A stretch of DNA of 64,000 nucleotides from Wenzhouxiangella sp042310355 (GTDB lineage: Bacteria > Pseudomonadota > Gammaproteobacteria > Xanthomonadales > Wenzhouxiangellaceae): the NCBI RefSeq assembly GCF_042310355.1, contig NZ_JBHJMR010000001.1, positions 186,001 to 250,000 of the forward strand, given 5' to 3'. Made by a program: the position numbers and the translations under genes. Positions 1-8,354 of the stretch are shown one piece after another (position 1 is the first letter of the stretch; each line of letters begins with the position of its first letter). The notes under the pieces were generated by a model. It was not told the DNA's origin and did not search any database. It worked only from the letters and a program-made list of their open reading frames with translations.

Positions 1-323
1 TGTTCGTTCTTGTTCTGGTTCTCTTCTTTACCTATATCGGCATCAAGCTGGTTCCCGTGTATCTCAACCACATGTCGGTATCGAGTGAAGTCAAGGCCGT
101 GGCTTCCGAGCCGGGATCGGCCAACAAGGCGCCCAATACCATCCGCCGGGACCTGATCCGCCGCCTGGGTGTGAGCTACGTGGATTACGTCGAGCCGCAG
201 CACATCACGATCGAGCGTGGTGACCAGGTTCAGCTCGTCGTTCAATACGAAGTTCAACAACACCTGATCGGCAATATCGATGCGCTCATCCGTTTCAAAA
301 GTGCCGAAACGCTCCGCAACTGA
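1..323 (+). CDS. DUF4845 family membrane protein, 3' part only
   Basis: The frame is open from base 3, so the gene begins outside the window. The first visible residues (FVLVLVLFFTYIGIKLVPVY) form a membrane segment. They are followed by a small soluble domain with the features of DUF4845 proteins: an NxxSV-type helix, RRLGVSYVDYVEPQHITI, and a final beta-rich part ending near LIGNIDALIRF. In gammaproteobacteria this single-pass protein of unknown function usually lies between lepB and rnc, and the next gene here is rnc, which supports the call. Its last 44 bases overlap the rnc ORF if rnc starts at the ATG at 280. The family identity comes from memory of its pattern and position. Confidence 0.75.
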   Translation, partial: FVLVLVLFFTYIGIKLVPVYLNHMSVSSEVKAVASEPGSANKAPNTIRRDLIRRLGVSYVDYVEPQHITIERGDQVQLVVQYEVQQHLIGNIDALIRFKSAETLRN

Positions 324-1035
324 TCGCATCGACCGAATTCCCGGCATCGATTACCGGTTTGACGATGTCGGCCTGCTCGAGCAGGCGCTCACGCACCGCA
401 GTTTCGGGCCGGGCCATTACGAGCGCCTGGAGTTCCTGGGTGACAGCCTGCTGAGCATGGTCATCGCCGAGCAGCTCTTCCATGCGCGACCCCACGCGGC
501 CGAGGGTGACCTGAGCCGGTTGCGTTCGCGGCTGGTTCGCGACGTCACGCTGGCCCGCCTGGCCAGCGAACTGCGCCTGGGCGATCACCTGCGCCTGGGC
601 GTGGGCGAGCTCAAGAGCGGCGGTTTCCTGCGCGAGTCGATCCTGGCCGACGTGGTCGAGGCGCTGATCGGCGCGATCTTTCTCGACGGTGGTTTCCCCG
701 AGGCTCGTCGCGTCATCCGCGAACTTTTTTCCGATCGGCTCGCCGACCTGCCGGACGCCGACAGCCTCAAGGATCCCAAGACCCGGCTGCAGGAGCTGTT
801 GCAGGGGCGCGGCTACGATCTGCCCGAATACCACGTCATGGCCGAGTCAGGCGCCGATCACGCCAAGCGCTTCGAGGTCGAGTGCCGGGCCGGCTCGCTC
901 GTCGACCCGGTGCGGGCCGAAGCGGCTAGTCGGCGCAAGGCCGAGCAGGCCGCCGCACGGTTGATGCACGACAGGCTCGAGACCCTGTTTACGCGCGGCG
1001 GCCGCGCTTCGGCCACGAAAGACAACGAAGGCTGA
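280..1035 (+). CDS. rnc: Ribonuclease III
   Basis: Cytoplasmic double-strand-specific endoribonuclease that processes rRNA precursors and some mRNAs. The RNase III signature ERLEFLGDSLL is at about residues 48-58. The second acidic catalytic segment, DVVEALIGAIFLDGG, follows, and a C-terminal double-stranded RNA-binding domain (about residues 175-245, DPKTRLQELLQ onward) completes the normal layout. The length (251 aa) is slightly above the usual 225-235. Translation may instead begin at the GTG at 301, giving an N-terminus closer to the family; no convincing ribosome binding site separates the two. It is followed after 4 bases by era, the standard rnc-era-recO order. Confidence 0.95.
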   Translation: MRSSVSKVPKRSATDRIDRIPGIDYRFDDVGLLEQALTHRSFGPGHYERLEFLGDSLLSMVIAEQLFHARPHAAEGDLSRLRSRLVRDVTLARLASELRLGDHLRLGVGELKSGGFLRESILADVVEALIGAIFLDGGFPEARRVIRELFSDRLADLPDADSLKDPKTRLQELLQGRGYDLPEYHVMAESGADHAKRFEVECRAGSLVDPVRAEAASRRKAEQAAARLMHDRLETLFTRGGRASATKDNEG

Positions 1036-1039
1036 CCGA

Positions 1040-1939
1040 ATGAATTCCGCCAAACACAGTGGCTACGTGGCCCTTCTGGGCCGCCCCAACGCCGGCAAAT
1101 CGACTCTGCTGAATGCCCTGGTGGGCGAACGCGTGGCGATCGTTACGCACAAGCCCCAGACGACCCGCCACCGCATCACCGGCATCGTCACGCGCGAGCA
1201 GGGTCAGGTGGTATTCGTCGACACGCCGGGACTGCACCGGCGGCGAGACCACGCACTCAATCGTCGTCTCAACCGGGTGGCGGCCGATACGCGTCTGGGG
1301 GTGGACCTGATCGTCATGCTGGTCGATGCCACCGGCTGGACGGATGAAGACCGGATGGTGCTGGACATGGTCGGGCAGCTGGATGTTCCCAGGATCCTGG
1401 CGTTCAACAAGATCGACCTGCTCGACAATCGCGGCCGCCTGCTCGAGAAAACCGCCGAGTTGACCGCGCTGGTCCAGTTCGACGCGGTCGTCTACCTCTC
1501 GGGCCAGAAGAAGGAGGGACTCGAAGATCTGCTCGAGGAGGTTTTCAGGCACCTGCCCGAGGCCGAGCCGGTCTTCGAGCCCGACCTGTTCACCGACAAG
1601 TCCGAACGCTTCCTGGCCGCCGAACTGGTGCGCGAGCAGCTGATGCTGCAGCTTCACCAGGAGATTCCCTACGGCGCGACCGTGGTCATCGAGCGATTCG
1701 AGCGCATGCCTTCGCGCCTGGAGATCGACGCGTTGATCCTCGTCGCCAGCGATCGGCACAAGGGCATGGTCATCGGCAAGGGCGGCCAGGTGCTCAAACG
1801 TGTGGGTACGCGTGCGCGCCTGGCGATTGCCGAGCTCTTCGGCGAGCGCGTGCACCTGGAGATGCACGTCAAGACGCGCACCGACTGGATGGACGACGAG
1901 AGCGCGCTCGACGAGCTCGGTTACAGCCGCGACGCCTGA
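1040..1939 (+). CDS. era: GTPase Era
   Basis: Essential GTPase that binds the 3' end of 16S rRNA during 30S assembly. The P-loop GRPNAGKS is at residues 14-21. The switch region follows (TTRHRITG), then G3 DTPG, G4 NKID, and a C-terminal KH domain with the GKGGQVLK-type loop near residues 245-252. At 299 aa it has the family length. It sits 4 bases after rnc and 5 bases before recO, so the three genes are almost certainly cotranscribed. Confidence 0.97.
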   Translation: MNSAKHSGYVALLGRPNAGKSTLLNALVGERVAIVTHKPQTTRHRITGIVTREQGQVVFVDTPGLHRRRDHALNRRLNRVAADTRLGVDLIVMLVDATGWTDEDRMVLDMVGQLDVPRILAFNKIDLLDNRGRLLEKTAELTALVQFDAVVYLSGQKKEGLEDLLEEVFRHLPEAEPVFEPDLFTDKSERFLAAELVREQLMLQLHQEIPYGATVVIERFERMPSRLEIDALILVASDRHKGMVIGKGGQVLKRVGTRARLAIAELFGERVHLEMHVKTRTDWMDDESALDELGYSRDA

Positions 1940-1944
1940 GCGCC

Positions 1945-2676
1945 ATGGTCCGGGCCGAGCAGCAGCCGGGTTGGGTTGTCCATCGCCGCCCCTGGCGCGA
2001 ATCGAGCCTGCTGATCGAGTTCTTTGCCCGTGAATACGGTCGCGTCGGCCTGGTGGCCAAGGGCGCCCGCTCGGCACGTTCGGCCTGGCGCGGGCTGGCC
2101 GAGCCGTTCACGCCCCTGGTCGCGTCCTGGTCCCGGCGCGGCGAAATGGGAACCCTGACCGGCCTCGAATCCAACGGCCCGCGGCAGGCTCTTTCCGGCC
2201 GCGCGCTCTGGTGCGGGCTCTACGTCAACGAACTGCTGCTGCGCTTGCTCGAACGCGACGATCCACACCCAGAAGTCTTCGACGCCTGCGGCCGTGTCTT
2301 CGACGGCCTGGCGCGCGGCGAGGTGCCGCAATCGCTGCTTCTTCGGCGTTTCGAGCGCGCTTTGCTCGAGGGGATGGGGGTGGCGCCGGATTTCGCCTTC
2401 GATGCGGCCAGCGGCGAAGCCATCTCGCCCGAGGGGCTGTATCATCTGCAGCCGGAAGCAGGCTTCGTGCCGGTTGAGCGTCCCGGCCGCGGGGTGTTTC
2501 GCGGCAGCGTCGTTCGGGCGCTGGCGCTCGGAGAGACCGACGACCGCGAAACCGCGCGCGAAATGCGCGAGCTGATGCGCATGCTGATCGACCATCACCT
2601 CGCCGGTCGCGAGCTGGCCACGCGCCGGCTGTTGTCCGGTTCGACAACCCGCAAGACAGGAGGAAACGAGTCATGA
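1945..2676 (+). CDS. recO: DNA repair protein RecO
   Basis: RecO anneals complementary DNA and works with RecR to load RecA at gaps in the RecF pathway. The N-terminal OB-fold shows the family pattern WVVHRRPWRESSLLIEFFA, followed by GRVGLVAKGARSARSAWRG. The rest is the alpha-helical domain. The length of 243 aa is normal. The zinc-binding cysteines found in many Gram-positive RecO proteins are absent, as in other gammaproteobacterial members. Its stop codon overlaps the pdxJ start by 4 bases (ATGA), which indicates translational coupling. Confidence 0.93.
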   Translation: MVRAEQQPGWVVHRRPWRESSLLIEFFAREYGRVGLVAKGARSARSAWRGLAEPFTPLVASWSRRGEMGTLTGLESNGPRQALSGRALWCGLYVNELLLRLLERDDPHPEVFDACGRVFDGLARGEVPQSLLLRRFERALLEGMGVAPDFAFDAASGEAISPEGLYHLQPEAGFVPVERPGRGVFRGSVVRALALGETDDRETAREMRELMRMLIDHHLAGRELATRRLLSGSTTRKTGGNES

Positions 2677-3395
2677 GCCAGGCCCTGCTGGGCGTCAATA
2701 TCGATCACGTCGCCACGCTGAGACAGGCCCGCAAGGGGCACCATCCCTCGGTCGTGCAGGCCGCCCTCGCCGCCGAGCAGGCCGGAGCCGATGCCATCAC
2801 GATTCACCTGCGCGAGGATCGGCGGCATATCCAGGACGAAGATGTCCGCTTGCTGTCGACGGTCATCGGCACGCGGATGAACCTGGAGCTGGCCGTCACC
2901 GATGAAATGATCGCCCTGGCCGAGCAGCTGCGGCCGAGCGACGTCTGCTTCGTGCCGGAACGGCGCGAAGAGCTGACCACCGAAGGCGGTCTCGACATCG
3001 GCGCCGGCCGAGAGCGGATTGCCGCGGCCTGCGAGCGTCTGGCGGCGGCCGGAGTTCGCGTCAGCCTGTTCATCGATCCCGATCCCGGGCAACTGGAGCT
3101 GGCAGTCGCCGTGGGCGCGCCGGTGGTCGAACTGCATACGGGCGCATATGCCGAGGCCCGGGGGCGGGCGGCGGCCAACGAGCTGTCCCGGCTGAAAGCT
3201 GCCGTCGAGACCGGACGACAGCTTGGCCTGGTCGTCAACGCCGGGCATGGGCTCGATTACCACAACATCCGCCCGGTGGCCGGCATCGACGGCATTGCCG
3301 AGTTCAATATCGGCCACGCCATCGTCTCGCGCGCGATCTTTACGGGGCTCGATGCCGCCGTACGGGAGATGCGGCAGTTGATTGGCGAGAATTGA
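2673..3395 (+). CDS. pdxJ: Pyridoxine 5'-phosphate synthase
   Basis: Condenses 1-deoxy-D-xylulose 5-phosphate with 3-amino-2-oxopropyl phosphate to form pyridoxine 5'-phosphate, the ring-closing step of vitamin B6 synthesis. The N-terminus LLGVNIDHVATLRQAR is the family hallmark. HLREDRRHIQDEDV, a GAPVVELHTGAYA segment and NAGHGLDYHN follow, and the C-terminus has the expected EFNIGHAIVSRAIF phosphate-binding stretch. The length of 240 aa is typical. The start overlaps the recO stop. An AGGAGG-like site (AGGAGGAAACGAGTC) precedes the ATG. Confidence 0.97.
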   Translation: MSQALLGVNIDHVATLRQARKGHHPSVVQAALAAEQAGADAITIHLREDRRHIQDEDVRLLSTVIGTRMNLELAVTDEMIALAEQLRPSDVCFVPERREELTTEGGLDIGAGRERIAAACERLAAAGVRVSLFIDPDPGQLELAVAVGAPVVELHTGAYAEARGRAAANELSRLKAAVETGRQLGLVVNAGHGLDYHNIRPVAGIDGIAEFNIGHAIVSRAIFTGLDAAVREMRQLIGEN

Positions 3396-3404
3396 CCGCC
3401 GTTC

Positions 3405-4181
3405 TCAGACGTGGCGCAGGCAGTGCCGCGTGGCGTGGGCGATTCGCAGGAAATTGAGGTAGGAGGTGCCCGGCGAGCTGTCGAGCCCGGACAGCAGGCG
3501 CTGGCGCAGCATGCGGCAAGCCTGCGTCATGCGCGTGGCGCCGGCATAGCCGCCGGCGCCCGCCCACTGGTGCAGCAGTTCGGCGGCGTCGTCGTAGGCA
3601 CGTGTCGCGATCATCCGGTCGAGCTCCGGCAGTTTTTCGTCCAGTTCGCGCGAAAGCATGTCCTGCAGTCGTTCCGCCAAGGCGGTATCGCCGTTGGCGG
3701 CCGCCAGGGCGCGGCTGCGGTCGAGCAGCTGGGTGGGCGCCGCCGGTTGTTCGCGCGGGAGGCGGCGGGCGCCGGGGTTGAACAGGGCCTCGATGGACTG
3801 AACCAGGTCGGGAATGCTGATCGGCTTGTTGAGGTAATCGTCGAATCCCGCTTCGAGCAGCCGCATTCGCTCTTCCGGCCGTGCGTCCGCGGTCAGCGCC
3901 ACGATCTGGGCGTGGGCCGAACGGGTGTCGAGATCGCGTATTCTGTTGGCCGTGGCCAGCCCATCCATGCGCGGCATGTGCAGATCCATGAGAATCACGT
4001 CGAAAACTTCGCGTTCGCAAAGCTCGACCGCCTCGGGGCCGTCCTCGGCCAGCACCACCCGATCGACCATCCGGCTCAGCCCCGTGCCGAGAAACTCACG
4101 GTTGATGCGGTGGTCGTCGACCACCAGCACGGCCAGGCTGTCGATCGAGTAGCGTGATGCTTCGGATTCCATGGTTTTCAT
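3405..4181 (-). CDS. Receiver domain fused to BarA-type histidine phosphotransfer (HPt) domain
   Basis: A soluble two-domain phosphorelay protein without kinase or DNA-binding parts. Residues 15-135 are a receiver domain with an acidic pair at D22-D23, phosphoacceptor D66 in VILMDLHMPRMDG, T97 and K119 (LNKP). After a linker, residues about 150-255 resemble the HPt domain at the end of BarA/GacS hybrid kinases. H204 sits in LLHQWAGAGGYAGATRM, close to the BarA pattern of a histidine followed by G, GY and a short gap. It could shuttle phosphate to GacA/UvrY or another regulator; the partner is not in this window. It converges with pdxJ after a 9-base gap and starts head-to-head inside the 5' end of the next gene. 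A start at the fourth codon (4172) is also possible. Confidence 0.8.
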   Translation of the reverse strand: MKTMESEASRYSIDSLAVLVVDDHRINREFLGTGLSRMVDRVVLAEDGPEAVELCEREVFDVILMDLHMPRMDGLATANRIRDLDTRSAHAQIVALTADARPEERMRLLEAGFDDYLNKPISIPDLVQSIEALFNPGARRLPREQPAAPTQLLDRSRALAAANGDTALAERLQDMLSRELDEKLPELDRMIATRAYDDAAELLHQWAGAGGYAGATRMTQACRMLRQRLLSGLDSSPGTSYLNFLRIAHATRHCLRHV

Positions 4182-6196
4182 CTTACCCGAGGCGGGCGGT
4201 CGGAAAAACCGCGCTGCTGGCGCTGATCCTTCTGGCCGAGGGATCGGCGGCCGCCGGGGGTAGCCGCCTCACGCTCGAGTCGCAGGCGGGTCGGGCCGGC
4301 GCCGTCGAGTGGCAGTCGGCGGCGCTGATGATCGCTCCGGCGCAGGAGGCGCCGGGCGGTCTGCGGTGGCAGATCGACGTGGCCGGCCTGGAGGTCGCGG
4401 GCCTGCGTGGCGGGCTCGGCGTCGAATGCGCCGACGGTGGATTCCGGCAGGGCCGCCCTAGCTGCGCCGACGGTCGCTTCGAATGGCGTCCGGATGGCGG
4501 TGGCGAGAGCCTGGCGGGACGGATCGGCGAGCCCGAGCGCGGCAGCGGCATGACCTTTCAACTCGAGGGGCACGGCCTGTCGGGCCGGCTGCAGTGGCCG
4601 GGCGAGCAATCGCTTGAAGCGGCGTTGCGCCTGGAAGACCTGGATCTTTCAGCGCTACCGGCCGGCCTGCTCTCGGCGCTGGATCTGAGCGTGCTCGAGG
4701 GTCGGGCGGATGGTTCGATCGAGCTCGCTGACGAAAGACTCCGTTTCGAGCTGGACTTCGAACAGGCCGGCTTCGACCGGCGCGATGGCCGGATCGCAGC
4801 CGCCGGCCTGGCGCTTGCCGTCTCGGGCGTGGTGAACGGCCTCGGCGGGGGTCAAGCGATCGACTTTTCGTTCGACCTGGACCAGCGCGACGGCGAGATC
4901 CTGGCCGGCCCCGTCTACCTGCCGCCCCCGGACAGGCCCCTGGCCCTCGACGTGTCCGGTGAGTTCGAGGTCGGCAGCCACGTCGAGCTGAGCGGCATGA
5001 CCCTGGACGACGGCGGCCTGGTCGAAGCGCAGGGCGCCCTGCGGATCGAGTCGGACGCCGCTTCCGGAGCATGGCACCTGGCCCGGATGAGCCTCGATCG
5101 GGCACGCTTCGACCTGCCCGGGGCATGGCGGCGCTGGGGCGACGGACCGGCCGCCGCAAGGGGCTTCGGAGACCTCGAGACCGCGGGCACGATCACGGTC
5201 TCCGCGGCATGGGCTTCCGGTCGACTCGAGTCGCTGTCGCTCGGGCTGGAAGGATTCAGCGTGCGTGATTCGGCCGGAAGAATTGCGCTCGAGGAGATGG
5301 CCGGTCGCGTTCTTCGTGGATCGGAGACATTCGAGGCCGATCTGGCCTGGGAGGGCCTGGAGCTTTTCAGCCTGGTGTTCGGGGCGTCGCGGCTGGTTGC
5401 CGGCGGGGCGCCGGCCGACTGGGGGCTCGAACAGCCCCTGCGGCTGCCGCTACTCGACGGAGCCGTGGTCATCGACCGTCTCGAAATCGCCGAGCAGAAC
5501 GCCGCCACGCCGTCGGTCTTGCTGGATGCGCGCATCGAGCCGCTCGACCTGGCGGATCTGACCCGGATGCTGGGCTTCCCGGTGTTTGGCGGCGCCCTGT
5601 CCGGGCAGTTTCCGGGCATACAGTTCGGCGGCGACCGGATCACGTTTTCCGGCGGAATCGACGTGACGGCGTTTTCCGGCGGCATTCGGCTGAGCGAGCT
5701 GGTCATCGAGCGCCCCTTCGGCTCGCTGCCGGCACTGGCGGCCCAGGTCGAGATCGACCGGCTCGACCTGGCCGAGCTGACCGGTGCCTTCGATATCGGA
5801 CACATGGAAGGGGAGCTCTCGGGCTGGATGCGCGACCTGCGGCTGCTCGACTGGCGGCCGGTGGCCATGGACGCCCGCCTGTTCACGCACGAGGATGCGC
5901 CGCGCCGGAGAATCAGCCAGCGCGCGGTGGAAAACCTGTCCCGCCTGGGCGGCGGCGCGGCGGCCATCGGAGCGACCGTGCTGCGCATGTTCGAGGAGTT
6001 CCCCTATCGCCGCGCCGGGCTGGCGTGCCGGCTCGACCGCAACATCTGCCACATCGACGGCGTGGCGCCGCATGAATCGGGCGGCTTCTATATCGTCGAG
6101 GGCCGTGGTCTGCCCCACCTCGACGTGGTCGGTCATCGCCGCCTGATCGACTGGCCGCGACTGGTGGCGCAGTTGGTGGCGATGACGCAGGGCTGA
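4157..6196 (+). CDS. Large exported AsmA/YdbH-like protein
   Basis: About 680 residues with an N-terminal export signal (KTALLALILLAEGSAAA). A long beta-rich body follows, full of alternating patterns such as LSGWMRDLRLLDWRPVAMDA and IEPLDLADLTRMLGFPVFGGALSG. This architecture and the closing part (RPFGSLPALAAQVEIDRLDL, then GDGVA-like and EGRG motifs) resemble the C-terminal domain of YdbH/AsmA-like proteins, which bridge the inner and outer membranes and move lipids. That function is inferred from fold style, not from a recognised motif. A GTG at 4154 directly precedes the chosen ATG. The 5' end overlaps the divergent receiver-HPt gene by about 25 bases, so each promoter must lie inside the other gene. 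It ends 1 base before the convergent CorB-like gene. Confidence 0.6.
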   Translation: MLRIPWFSSYPRRAVGKTALLALILLAEGSAAAGGSRLTLESQAGRAGAVEWQSAALMIAPAQEAPGGLRWQIDVAGLEVAGLRGGLGVECADGGFRQGRPSCADGRFEWRPDGGGESLAGRIGEPERGSGMTFQLEGHGLSGRLQWPGEQSLEAALRLEDLDLSALPAGLLSALDLSVLEGRADGSIELADERLRFELDFEQAGFDRRDGRIAAAGLALAVSGVVNGLGGGQAIDFSFDLDQRDGEILAGPVYLPPPDRPLALDVSGEFEVGSHVELSGMTLDDGGLVEAQGALRIESDAASGAWHLARMSLDRARFDLPGAWRRWGDGPAAARGFGDLETAGTITVSAAWASGRLESLSLGLEGFSVRDSAGRIALEEMAGRVLRGSETFEADLAWEGLELFSLVFGASRLVAGGAPADWGLEQPLRLPLLDGAVVIDRLEIAEQNAATPSVLLDARIEPLDLADLTRMLGFPVFGGALSGQFPGIQFGGDRITFSGGIDVTAFSGGIRLSELVIERPFGSLPALAAQVEIDRLDLAELTGAFDIGHMEGELSGWMRDLRLLDWRPVAMDARLFTHEDAPRRRISQRAVENLSRLGGGAAAIGATVLRMFEEFPYRRAGLACRLDRNICHIDGVAPHESGGFYIVEGRGLPHLDVVGHRRLIDWPRLVAQLVAMTQG

Positions 6197-6197
6197 A

Positions 6198-7454
6198 TTA
6201 CCGAACCTGCCTGACCTGAACCTTCCGGATGCGCTTGTCGACCATGTCGACGATGGTGAAAATGTGGCGACCGATGCGCAGGCTGGTGCGGCCGTCGGGC
6301 AGTGATTCGAGGTGCTCCAGGATCAGGCCGTTGAGGGTCTTGGCGCCGGTAATCGGCAGTTGCCAGTCGTAGCGGCGGTTGAGCATGCGCAAGCTGGCGC
6401 CGCCGTCGACGATCCAGTCGCCGTTTTCGAGCTTTCGGACCAGGCGCTGCCGGTTGCCGCGCTCGCTGGTGAACTCGCCCACGATCTCCTCGAGAATGTC
6501 GTCGAGAGTGATCAGGCCCTGGATGTCGCCGTACTCGTCGACAACCAGCCCGAGGCGGCGTTCGCGGGTCTGGAACTCGAGCAGTTGCTGCGTCAGCGGC
6601 GTCCCTTCCGGCACGAAATAGGCCGAACGAACAGCCTTCTCCAGGACGGCCCGATCCAGCCGGCCCTGGGTGAGGCCCGGCAGCGCGGAGCGGATGTGCA
6701 GCAAACCGACCATGTTGTCGAGGTCGCCGCGCCATACGGGCAGGCGCGTGTAGATGCTGGTCTCGAGGGTTTGCAGGATTTCGTCCCAGTCCGCGTCCAG
6801 GTCGATGCCCACGATGTCCTGGCGCGGCACCATGACATCGTCGACCGAGCCGTGTTCGAGATCGAGGATGTTGATCAGCATCTGGCGGTGGTCGAGCGAA
6901 ATGTGCCGTCCGCCTTCCTTGACCAGGCTGCGCAGTTCCTCGCGACTGATGGAGTCCTGGCCGCTACCGGCCTTGTGGGCGCCGAAGGGGCGCAACAGGG
7001 TGGCCGCCAGCAGGTTGACCACCCACACCGCCGGGTAGAGCAGTTTCAGCAGGGGAACCAGCACGTAGCTGGCCGGGTAGGCGATGCGTTCGGGCTTGAG
7101 CGCGGCCAGGGTCTTGGGTGCGACTTCGGCGAACACCAGGATCACCGCCGTGAGCGCCAGGGTCGAGGCCAGGATGCCCGAGTCGCCCAGCAGTCTGATG
7201 GCGATGACGGTCGACACCGAAGCGGCCAGGATGTTGACCATGTTGTTGCCCAGCAGAATGATCCCGAACATCCGGTCGGGCTTGGCCAGCAGGCGCTGCG
7301 CCAGGCGCGCTCCGCGATGACCATTGTTGGCATGGTGGCGCATGCGATAGCGGTTCAGGGCAACCAGCCCGGTCTCCGAGCTGGAGAAGAACGCCGACAG
7401 CACGATCAGTACGGCCAACAGCGTGAACAAGGCGCTCAGGGGGGCGTCGGACAT
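6198..7454 (-). CDS. CorB/CNNM-type membrane protein with CBS pair (HlyC/CorC family)
   Basis: Three-part architecture: a DUF21 (CNNM) membrane domain of three to four helices (residues about 1-175, beginning FFSSSETGLVALNRYR), a CBS-domain pair (about 190-320; VMVPRQDIVGIDLDADWDEI and DEYGDIQGLITLDDILEEIVG), and a C-terminal CorC_HlyC domain (about 335-415). Members affect magnesium and cobalt efflux or resistance. E. coli YfjD/CorB has the same order, and the 418-aa length fits. It shares the minus strand with ypjD (4-base gap), the usual neighbour in gammaproteobacteria, and both run away from ffh. The transported ion cannot be deduced from sequence. Confidence 0.88.
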   Translation of the reverse strand: MSDAPLSALFTLLAVLIVLSAFFSSSETGLVALNRYRMRHHANNGHRGARLAQRLLAKPDRMFGIILLGNNMVNILAASVSTVIAIRLLGDSGILASTLALTAVILVFAEVAPKTLAALKPERIAYPASYVLVPLLKLLYPAVWVVNLLAATLLRPFGAHKAGSGQDSISREELRSLVKEGGRHISLDHRQMLINILDLEHGSVDDVMVPRQDIVGIDLDADWDEILQTLETSIYTRLPVWRGDLDNMVGLLHIRSALPGLTQGRLDRAVLEKAVRSAYFVPEGTPLTQQLLEFQTRERRLGLVVDEYGDIQGLITLDDILEEIVGEFTSERGNRQRLVRKLENGDWIVDGGASLRMLNRRYDWQLPITGAKTLNGLILEHLESLPDGRTSLRIGRHIFTIVDMVDKRIRKVQVRQVR

Positions 7455-7458
7455 GGCG

Positions 7459-8286
7459 TCAGCCCCGCATCGGGGTTTGCCAACTGCGATCGAGGAAAAC
7501 CTCGAGAACCAGCTTGCTGCCGAAGTAGGCCAGCGCCAGCACCATCATTGCAATGAGCGTCCATCGCACCGCCCGCCGGCCGCGCCAGCCCAGCCGCCAG
7601 CGGCCCAGCAGAAGCATGCCGAACAGCAGCCAGGAAAGGATCGACAGCGCACTCTTGTGAACCAGGTGCTGGGCGAAGAAGTTGTCGACGAAGGCCAGGC
7701 CGGAAGCGAGGCTGAGTGTGAGCAGCAGCCAGCCGGCGAGGATCAGTCGGAACATGATCGTCTCGATCACCGTCAGCGGCGGCAGGAACTCGAGCCGGCG
7801 CACCATCCTCGGGTGGCGCAGTGCGTAATCCTGGGCGGCCAGCATGAGGGCATTGATCGCGGCAATGCTCAACAGGCTGTAGGCCAGCAGCGAGCTGACG
7901 ATGTGCAGCCGGGTCGTGGCCGTGATGTCGCCGAGCACCAGCGCGTCGACCGGTACCAGCCAGCCCAGCGCCACGCACACGGCGGCACCCGGGAGGGCGA
8001 CGATCAGGGCCTCCGGGGCGCGCGATGCGACGGCGGTGACGATCAGCGTGGCCATGATCAGCAGAGCGGCCAGCGACAGGATGTTCAGGAAATTGGCGTC
8101 CAGGCCGACCGGCGTGCCCATGGCATGGGACAGGGCGAAGCCGTGCAGCACGGCGCCCAGCGCCGAGAAGAACAGCCCGGAGTAGCGGAACTGCCGTCGG
8201 TCGCGCAGCTCGGCCAGAACCAGGTCGCCGGCGGCGCCCAGGTAGATGACGATGGGCAGTAAGTGGAGCAGGGCGGACTTGTCCAA
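7459..8286 (-). CDS. ypjD: Cytochrome c assembly-like inner membrane protein YpjD
   Basis: Polytopic membrane protein of 275 aa with about eight hydrophobic segments, belonging to the CcsA/CcmF-related cytochrome-c-assembly family. The conserved central part includes RLHIVSSLLAYSLLSIAAINALML, with the family's histidine in LHIVSSLLAY, and AQHLVHKSALSILSWLLFG, with a second histidine. In gammaproteobacteria YpjD is always encoded next to ffh, in the opposite direction, as here. Its function is not settled; a role in haem handling has been suggested for the family. The gene starts 68 bases from the ffh start, so the two promoters lie back-to-back. Confidence 0.85.
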   Translation of the reverse strand: MDKSALLHLLPIVIYLGAAGDLVLAELRDRRQFRYSGLFFSALGAVLHGFALSHAMGTPVGLDANFLNILSLAALLIMATLIVTAVASRAPEALIVALPGAAVCVALGWLVPVDALVLGDITATTRLHIVSSLLAYSLLSIAAINALMLAAQDYALRHPRMVRRLEFLPPLTVIETIMFRLILAGWLLLTLSLASGLAFVDNFFAQHLVHKSALSILSWLLFGMLLLGRWRLGWRGRRAVRWTLIAMMVLALAYFGSKLVLEVFLDRSWQTPMRG

Positions 8287-8294
8287 GGATCGAC

Positions 8295-8323
8295 GACTGA
8301 ATTAGGCCTCGGCCCAGTATAAT
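8295..8323 (+). promoter_or_regulatory. Probable sigma70 promoter of ffh
   Basis: A perfect TATAAT -10 box lies at 8318-8323, with a weak ACTGAA -35-like hexamer at 8295-8300 and a 17-base spacer. This places transcription start about 25 bases upstream of the ffh ATG at 8355. The position in the divergent ypjD-ffh gap fits. The -35 match is poor, so strength may depend on other contacts. Confidence 0.5.
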
Positions 8324-8354
8324 GGGTCAAAGCCGATTCGTAAGAAGCATTCTC

